Below are positions 6,525 to 10,471 of a stretch of 10,471 nucleotides of DNA, one piece after another. The notes under the pieces are model-generated. The model did not search any database and was not told the DNA's origin. It saw only the letters and a list, made by a program, of their open reading frames with translations. Positions within the stretch are counted from its first letter, which is position 1. The number at the start of each line of letters is the position of its first letter. The translations under genes and the position numbers were made by a program. Source of the stretch: an uncultured Bacilli bacterium. Lineage in GTDB: Bacteria; Bacillota_I; Bacilli_A; RF39; UBA660. The DNA is taken from NCBI GenBank assembly GCA_947585065.1, contig CANPWX010000024.1:1-10471 (forward strand), written 5' to 3'.

Positions 6525-7109
6525 ATGGAAAAATTTAGATATGTAAAACCTAGTAAAGAATGGGAAGAACAAACTATTGATTTTATTCATGAATTTGAAG
6601 AAATGAATTCTTCCATTGATGGCACGAATCAATTACATAATTACTTTGATTCATATGATGATTGGTTAGATAAAATAGAACATGATCGAATGAAGACTTT
6701 GACCGAAGATGCTGTACCAGCAGAAACATTCTTTTTCGTAAGAGATAGCGATAATAAAATGGTGGGAATGATTAATGTACGTCTTGCTTTAAATGAAAAA
6801 TTAAAAAGACTGGGAGGACATATTGGATATTGTATTCGTCCTACGGAAAGAAGAAAAGGGTATAATAAAATAAATTTATATATGGGATTATTGTACTGTC
6901 AGGAACATGGAATCAAAGAAGTTATGTTGGACTGTGAAAAGGATAATGTTGCTTCTGCAAAAACCATACTTGCTTTAGGTGGTAAACTTATAAAAGAATG
7001 GTATGAAGATGATATATATCATTGTATTATTCAAGATTATGTGATTGATGTTGATAAATCTATTGAACAAAACAAAAGTGTTTATGAAAAATTTATTAGT
7101 AGAAGATGA
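6525..7109 (+). CDS. GNAT-family N-acetyltransferase
   Basis: A 194-residue single-domain GNAT protein, complete, which would transfer acetyl from acetyl-CoA to an unidentified amine. The central fold is visible: strand FFFVRDSDNKMVGMINVRLAL at about 69-89, then HIGYCIRPTERRKGYN at 99-114, whose RRKGYN (109-114) is the acetyl-CoA pyrophosphate loop (Q/R-x-x-G-x-G/A). The variant Asn in place of the last small residue is noteworthy but tolerated in some relatives. Next are EVMLDCEKDNVASAKTILALG (motif B, with the usual N-aS-kti-klGG pattern) and WYEDDIYHCII near the end. The ATG at 6525 has AAGGGTGAT at 6511-6519. It stands between a decayed toxin-antitoxin pair and a second, broken GNAT gene. 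The substrate cannot be deduced. Confidence 0.87.
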   Translation: MEKFRYVKPSKEWEEQTIDFIHEFEEMNSSIDGTNQLHNYFDSYDDWLDKIEHDRMKTLTEDAVPAETFFFVRDSDNKMVGMINVRLALNEKLKRLGGHIGYCIRPTERRKGYNKINLYMGLLYCQEHGIKEVMLDCEKDNVASAKTILALGGKLIKEWYEDDIYHCIIQDYVIDVDKSIEQNKSVYEKFISRR

Positions 7110-7130
7110 ATCTGTTAGAAAGAGGTAAAA

Positions 7131-7485
7131 ATGAATATTGTATATCGAAATGCAGTAGAAAATGATGTGTATGGAATCAATTATGTTTCAGCTTATTCAT
7201 GTATTCCCATTTGTTATCTAAAGAATACTTAGAAAGTAGAATTCAAAATATACCGAATAAAACAGAACAAACAAAAGAATTTTTAATGTTGCATTAGATC
7301 ATGATAAAGTTATTGGAATTTTAACTTATGAACGTTCGAAAGATGAAAAGTATTTAGGTGTTATTGTAGATACGATTGATTATCCAATTAAAAATTACGG
7401 AACTGTAAAGGCAGATATTGTTTTATTTGAAAATTTAGATGAAGTTTTAGAAGAATTGCAGAGAGACAAGAAAATGAAAATTTAG
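7131..7485 (+). pseudogene. Broken GNAT-family acetyltransferase
   Basis: A start with its own ribosome site (AGAGGT, then ATG at 7131) reads MNIVYRNAVENDVYGINYVS, a typical GNAT opening. The frame is then lost. From about 7202 a second frame reads SHLLSKEYLESRIQNIPN and on to KTEQTKEF. From about 7281 a third frame reads FNVALDHDKVIGILTYERSK and ends with YPIKNYGTVKADIVLFENL before TAG at 7483-7485. Placed end to end these follow the order of a GNAT protein. The core acetyl-CoA loop (motif A) and most of motif B are absent between DEKYLG and VIVDTIDYP, so a deletion adds to the two frameshifts. No active enzyme can be made. It lies 21 bp after an intact GNAT gene, but the sequences are too unlike to be a recent duplicate. 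Confidence 0.75.
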
Positions 7486-7519
7486 CAAATTATTTGCAAC
7501 AGTAATTTTCAAAAAATAC

Positions 7520-7549
7520 TTGAAATTTTAAAAAAGGTTATGATATACT
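7520..7549 (+). promoter_or_regulatory. Strong sigma-A promoter for rplS
   Basis: -35 TTGAAA (7520-7525), an 18-bp spacer, and -10 TATACT (7544-7549) preceded by TG-A at 7541-7543 (extended -10). Transcription should start near 7556, leaving a leader of about 80 nt before rplS. Confidence 0.75.
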
Positions 7550-7564
7550 ATACTTGCTTTTGAA

Positions 7565-7594
7565 AAGAGCGATGTATTATCCGCTGAAAAAATT
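7565..7594 (+). promoter_or_regulatory. Probable ribosomal protein L19 leader hairpin
   Basis: Within the rplS 5' leader, AGCGAT pairs with ATCCGCT (one bulged C) around a five-base GTATT loop. Small conserved leader hairpins are known before rplS in Bacillota (L19 leader) and are thought to mediate feedback by L19. The position and shape fit; agreement with the conserved consensus was not checked. Confidence 0.5.
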
Positions 7595-7635
7595 TTATGA
7601 TAATATGTAATATTTATAGAAAGGATCGATAGATT

Positions 7636-7977
7636 ATGGCTAATTTGGTTGATAAAATCAATGAAAAGCATATTCGTAAAGACATTCCTGAATTTCGTGT
7701 TGGAGATACTGTACGTGTTGATGTATGGGTAAAAGAAGGTAAAAAAGAACGTATCCAAGCTTTTGAAGGATTAGTAATTGCTAAAAAGGGTGGAAGTGTT
7801 TCTGAAACTTTTACAGTTCGTAAAAAATCTGGTGGAGTTGGTGTTGTTCGTATTTTTCCTGTTCATGCCCCTACGATTGATAAGATTGTAGTTATCAAAA
7901 AAGGTATGGTACGTCGTGCTAAATTGAACTTCATAAAAGGAATGCGTAAAGAATATAAAGTAAAAGAAAGAGCATAA
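7636..7977 (+). CDS. rplS: 50S ribosomal protein L19
   Basis: A 113-residue protein with the full L19 pattern: VDKINEKHIRKDIPEFRVGD at the start, then DTVRVDVWVKEGKKERIQAF, EGLVIAKKGG, ETFTVRKKSGGVGVVRIFPV, HAPTIDKI and the basic end VRRAKLNFIKGMRKEYKVKE. Length is normal (about 113-116). L19 sits at the 30S-50S interface of the ribosome. The ATG is preceded by GAAAGGAT. It has its own promoter and leader hairpin, and a terminator overlaps the stop codon. The order rplS then signal peptidase is seen in other Bacillota. Confidence 0.98.
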   Translation: MANLVDKINEKHIRKDIPEFRVGDTVRVDVWVKEGKKERIQAFEGLVIAKKGGSVSETFTVRKKSGGVGVVRIFPVHAPTIDKIVVIKKGMVRRAKLNFIKGMRKEYKVKERA

Positions 7978-8001
7978 AAGTGATTAAATGTCACTTTTTT
8001 T
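7976..8001 (+). terminator. Intrinsic terminator at the rplS stop
   Basis: A perfect 8-bp stem, AAAAGTGA (7976-7983) with TCACTTTT (7991-7998), a seven-base loop and a T-run through 8001. The 5' arm begins inside the rplS TAA. It probably ends or attenuates rplS transcription before lepB. Confidence 0.75.
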
Positions 8002-8040
8002 CTTGGAAAAGACATGATAAAATAGAGAAGGTGATTGAAA

Positions 8041-8532
8041 ATGAAATGGTTAAAAGAGATCATGCCTTATGTTGTTATTTTAATTGTTGTTTTACTTTTT
8101 CGTTCTTTTGTGGCGACTCCTATTAAAGTCAATGGCCAAAGTATGTATGATACTTTAACTGGGAACGAGATTATGATTTTAAACAAGCTTGGAAGTATTC
8201 ATCGTTATGATATTGTTGTAGCAGATTTAATCGTGAATGGAAAAAAAGAAGATACTTTAATTAAAAGAGTATATGGGCTTCCGGGTGAGACTATTTCTTG
8301 TGAAAATGGAAGAATTTATATTAATGGAAGAAATATTGAGGATGATTTTGCTTATGGTGTAACAGAAGATTTTGAACCAGTTACTCTTCAAAGTGATGAA
8401 TATTTTGTTTTGGGAGATAATCGTGGTATTTCATTAGATAGCCATATCTTTGGTCCAATTAAAAAGAAGAATATTCAGGGTGTTACTAGTTTTGTATTAT
8501 GGCCTCTTAATAAATTTGGCAATGTAAAATAG
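8041..8532 (+). CDS. lepB: Type I signal peptidase (SipS/LepB)
   Basis: A 163-residue membrane-bound serine protease that removes signal peptides from secreted proteins. It has one N-terminal membrane anchor (about residues 7-23), as in Gram-positive enzymes, and the catalytic domain outside. The nucleophile is Ser34 in VNGQSMYDTL (box B) and the general base is Lys75 in LIKRVYGLPGE (box D). GDNRGISLDSHIFGPI is box E, where the usual Arg after DS is His. Box C is IHRYDIVVA. Length matches SipS-like proteins, at the short end. The ATG at 8041 has AGGTGA (8029-8034) six bases before it; the in-frame TTG at 8035 adjoins that site and was rejected. It is 63 bp after rplS and is probably transcribed by readthrough or a weak local promoter. 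Confidence 0.95.
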   Translation: MKWLKEIMPYVVILIVVLLFRSFVATPIKVNGQSMYDTLTGNEIMILNKLGSIHRYDIVVADLIVNGKKEDTLIKRVYGLPGETISCENGRIYINGRNIEDDFAYGVTEDFEPVTLQSDEYFVLGDNRGISLDSHIFGPIKKKNIQGVTSFVLWPLNKFGNVK

Positions 8533-8565
8533 ATTTTATGATACTCTAAATAAAGGAGTTTAAAA

Positions 8566-9423
8566 ATGGAAAAATATCAAGAAATTGAAAGAAGTATTAT
8601 TAAAAAATATCGAAAAGAAATTTGGAGTAAGGTTGTTAAAGCTGTACAAGAATATGAACTTATTCAAGAAAATGATCATATTATGGTTTGTATTAGTGGA
8701 GGAAAAGATTCTTTTTTACTTTCTAAGTGCATTCAAGAATTACAAAAGCATGGGACTATTCCTTTTCAAGCAGAGTATGTTGTAATGGATCCTGGGTATA
8801 CTGATGCAAATCGTAATTTTATTTTTGAAAATGCGAAAAAGTTAAATGTTCCTATTCGGATGTTTCAAACAGATATATTTGAAGTTGTAAATCATATTAG
8901 TTCAAAGAGTCCTTGCTATTTATGTGCTAGAATGCGTAGAGGACACTTATACAATAAGGCTAAAGAATTAGGTTGTAATAAAATTGCGTTAGGGCATCAT
9001 TTTGATGATGTAATTGAAACTACTTTATTATCGTTGTTCTATGGTTCTGAAATTAAGACGATGATGCCTAAACTTCATAGTGATCATTTTGCAGGATTGG
9101 AACTTATTCGGCCTCTTTATTTAGTTAAAGAAGATTCTATTCTTTCTTGGTGTCGTTTTAATGATCTTTCTTTTCTTAATTGTGCTTGTCGATTTACTGA
9201 ACAATGTTCTACTTTAAATGATGGAGTTAGTAAAAGAAAAGAAATGAAAGCACTTATTCAATATTTAAGAAAAACTAATTCCGATGTGGATCGTAATATT
9301 TTTAAAGCATTGGATAATATTAATTTAAATTGTGTATTAGGTGTTAAGAATAATGGGAAATATAAAAGTTTTTTAGAGGATTATTATAAAGAGGATACTA
9401 AATTGGATGGAAAAAATTACTAG
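8566..9423 (+). CDS. TtcA-like PP-loop ATPase (tRNA thiolation family)
   Basis: A 285-residue N-type ATP pyrophosphatase of the TtcA/TtuA group, which adenylates a tRNA base and inserts sulfur using an Fe-S cluster. The PP-loop SGGKDS is at 44-49 after MVCI. The cluster-type cysteines are Cys117-x2-Cys120 (SPCYLCARMRRG) plus Cys206/Cys208 (LNCACRF), and GHHFDDVIETTLL (143-155) is the conserved second ATP motif. In proteobacteria TtcA makes 2-thiocytidine at tRNA position 32; in Bacillota relatives the target is less certain. AAAGGAG at 8552-8558 supports the ATG. It lies 33 bp after lepB and may share its transcript. The 3' end overlaps the start of a broken membrane-protein gene. Confidence 0.88.
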   Translation: MEKYQEIERSIIKKYRKEIWSKVVKAVQEYELIQENDHIMVCISGGKDSFLLSKCIQELQKHGTIPFQAEYVVMDPGYTDANRNFIFENAKKLNVPIRMFQTDIFEVVNHISSKSPCYLCARMRRGHLYNKAKELGCNKIALGHHFDDVIETTLLSLFYGSEIKTMMPKLHSDHFAGLELIRPLYLVKEDSILSWCRFNDLSFLNCACRFTEQCSTLNDGVSKRKEMKALIQYLRKTNSDVDRNIFKALDNINLNCVLGVKNNGKYKSFLEDYYKEDTKLDGKNY

Positions 9424-9915
9424 ATAAAATCTTTTATACGCTTATAGTAATTCTCATTATATGTGTTACAGCTCATTCTGTTCTATTTATGAAATTATTT
9501 TTTATGTCCAATCAAAAGCTGAAATAATTGATTCTGTAGTTGATGCACCTTTTGGAATTATATTACAAGGCGATCAAAATTTTTTACTAATTCAAAACTC
9601 TGATATTAAAGGCTTGAAAAAGTACTGCTCTTCAAGTAAGTAGTGAATATTATGGTCTAGTCCTACAGTAACAAGTAATATTACGTATTTTAGATAACGA
9701 TTCAAAGTTTGGAAATGTTTCAATCCTTTCCTTTAAAAATTAACATTGTAACATTTTTAAGTTTATTGTATTTCGGAAGATTAGTTTTGATGCTATTTAT
9801 TGTTCGTATCATTTCCTATATATCTTCAAAAAGTAAAAAAGGTACGAGTTCTTATGTTAGCTGTTTAATAATAGTTTCGATAGTTATGGCTATAATATGT
9901 TTGATCAATACTTAA
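9407..9915 (+). pseudogene. Broken gene for an unrecognised membrane protein
   Basis: Segments in several frames read as one protein. After an ATG at 9407 and a slip in the A-run, frame zero gives KLLDKIFYTLIVILIICVTA, a likely N-terminal membrane anchor. It moves to another frame near 9510 for KAEIIDSVVDAPFGIILQG and DQNFLLIQNSDIKGLKK. Frame zero returns for TALQVSSEYYGLVLQ, then an in-frame TAA (9669-9671) and QVILRILDNDSKFGN in the same frame. From about 9735 a third frame gives two hydrophobic spans around a basic SSKSKKG turn (INIVTFLSLLYFGRLVLMLF, then VSCLIIVSIVMAIICLI) and ends at 9915. The layout would be an N-terminal anchor, an outer domain of about 85 residues and two C-terminal membrane helices. 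I do not recognise the family. A pair of small unrelated membrane peptides is an alternative. Confidence 0.5.
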
Positions 9916-9929
9916 TTGGTATAGAAAGT

Positions 9930-9974
9930 AAGTGTAATAATCATTATTCCATTAAAATGACTATTACACTTTTT
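9930..9974 (+). terminator. Strong intrinsic terminator
   Basis: AAGTGTAATA (9930-9939) pairs with TATTACACTT (9962-9971), and TCATT pairs with AATGA beyond a single A-C mismatch. The stem is about 15 bp with a 10-base loop, followed by TTTT. It lies 15 bp after the broken membrane gene, suggesting this was once a proper transcription unit end. Confidence 0.8.
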
Positions 9975-10039
9975 ATCTTAGATGTAAAAAATAGCCCTTA
10001 TTCAATGCAACATTAAATATATAAAATTGCAAAATAATT

Positions 10040-10077
10040 TGTTATAATAAATAAAAAAGAACCTATATTTCGGGTTC
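10040..10077 (+). promoter_or_regulatory. Extended -10 promoter and small leader hairpin before the DinD remnant
   Basis: TG-T-TATAAT at 10040-10048 is a good extended -10; no proper -35 is seen at 17 bp. Just downstream, GAACC (10059-10063) pairs with GGTTC (10073-10077). It is followed by the ATG of the DinD-like remnant at 10083. Confidence 0.4.
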
Positions 10078-10082
10078 ATTTC

Positions 10083-10240
10083 ATGAAAGGAAGTAGCATA
10101 AATAATGATAAATATATCGAAAGTACTTTTGAAAATTTAAAACATTTAGATGATTATGAAAATAAATATTGGTATGCGTGAGAATTACAAAAGGTATGAG
10201 AGTATAAAGATGGAAAACTGTTTCTAAAACAAGAAATAAT
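10083..10240 (+). pseudogene. DinD-like (DNA damage-inducible protein D) gene remnant
   Basis: From ATG 10083 the frame reads NDKYIESTFENLKHLDDYEN, then KYWYA, TGA, ELQKV, TGA, EYK. This closely resembles the N-terminus of Bacillota DinD proteins (YIE-tFENIKHiDeyGnEYWyARELq-vLeYk-W). The two TGA codons stand where Arg and Leu are expected; one is CGA or AGA to TGA, explainable by a single change. A one-base loss then shifts the frame to WKTVSKTRNN. The remaining 200 or more residues of DinD are missing. It is a 5' fragment with no coding function. The interval up to the next gene holds further fragments without a frame that I can identify. Confidence 0.7.
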
Positions 10241-10296
10241 ACAGAATACATATTAATAAGATCTATAACAGTTATGAATCTGGTGATTCTTTAACT

Positions 10297-10313
10297 AGTA
10301 AGAAATTCTTACT
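10297..10313. repeat. 17-bp palindrome upstream of the RhuM-like gene
   Basis: AGTAAGAA-A-TTCTTACT, perfect 8-bp arms around a single A, 49 bp before the next start. A TAAAAT at 10322-10327 could be a -10, which would place the palindrome across the -35 region, as an operator would be. Confidence 0.5.
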
Positions 10314-10361
10314 GATGCAAATAAAATAATTTATTCATATCTATGAAAAGGAGATGATAAA

Positions 10362-10471
10362 ATGGCAAAAGATTTAATGATTAGAAGTAGTGCAGAAGAA
10401 TTTATTACTTTTAAAGTACAAGAAAAAGATAAAGGTATTCAAGTAAGATATGAAAATGAAACTCTTTGGAT
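10362..10471 (+). CDS. RhuM-like protein, N-terminal part (runs off window)
   Basis: The first 36 codons read MAKDLMIRSSAEEFITFK, then a short loop and IQVRYENETLW. This is the opening of RhuM-family proteins (Virulence_RhuM, PF13310): a short strand, then V-RYe-e-iWLTQ, where the next residues would continue into the predicted DNA-binding region. The ATG has an excellent AAGGAG site at 10348-10353. RhuM proteins occur in pathogenicity islands and accessory or defence-like regions; their biochemical role is not settled. The partial length leaves open a related DNA-binding family with the same N-terminus. Confidence 0.65.
   Translation, partial: MAKDLMIRSSAEEFITFKVQEKDKGIQVRYENETLW

Noticed and set aside
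8015..8023. Extended -10 (TG-A-TAAAAT) upstream of lepB
   Set aside because: Transcription would begin within the lepB ribosome site (8029-8034), and no -35 is present. A chance match in A/T-rich sequence is more likely.
10255..10344. Short open stretch reading KIYNSYESGDSLTSKKF and then TDANKIIYSYL in another frame
   Set aside because: It looks protein-like and may be part of another broken gene, but I could not assign a family or a start, so it is not listed as a feature.
1..10471. CRISPR arrays, tRNA or rRNA genes, and insertion sequence ends
   Set aside because: I saw no evenly spaced direct repeats, no cloverleaf with a T-arm signature, no rRNA-like conserved stretches, and no transposase or terminal inverted repeats with target duplications.

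Overview
This is an AT-rich stretch (about 30% G+C by eye) from a low-GC Bacillota (Firmicutes) chromosome. Strong purine-rich Shine-Dalgarno sites, AT-rich intrinsic terminators and a germinant-receptor operon (gerA followed by a gerC lipoprotein gene) point to a spore-forming or spore-derived lineage. TGA acts as a stop and Trp is TGG, so this is not the Mycoplasma code. I cannot name the species; an uncultured gut Bacilli or Clostridia lineage would fit, but that is inference.

Layout. (1) 1-1582, minus strand: start of a Ger(x)C lipoprotein gene, translationally coupled (ATGA overlap) to gerA upstream of it. (2) 1685-2875, plus: an RlmD/RumA-type 23S rRNA uracil-5-methyltransferase with Fe-S cysteines, convergent with (3) 2917-3840, minus: a CorA-family divalent cation transporter. 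(4) 3963-5490, plus: a two-gene membrane operon, NfeD-like protein plus SPFH/stomatin-like protein, closed by a GNRA-tetraloop terminator. The corA/nfeD divergent promoter region holds a long imperfect palindrome. (5) 5538-6017: a family-6 uracil/hypoxanthine DNA glycosylase with a TTG start.

(6) 6018-7635 is an accessory and decaying segment. It has a RelB/DinJ antitoxin-like gene with its DNA-binding middle deleted, a frame-broken RelE/ParE-like toxin remnant, an intact GNAT acetyltransferase and a second, broken GNAT gene. (7) 7520-9423 returns to conserved genes: promoter, likely L19 leader hairpin, rplS, terminator, type I signal peptidase (lepB), and a TtcA-like PP-loop tRNA-thiolation enzyme. 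(8) 9407-10471 is again accessory: a broken membrane-protein gene, a strong terminator, a remnant of a DinD-like gene carrying stop codons, and the start of a RhuM-like gene running off the window.

The main theme is intact housekeeping genes interleaved with at least four disrupted accessory genes, which suggests ongoing gene decay or past mobile cargo. I did not find a clear new multi-gene system. The most interesting items are the 43-bp palindrome between corA and nfeD, the eroded RelBE cassette, the DinD remnant next to RhuM, and the histone-tail-like Lys/Ser/Thr extension on NfeD.
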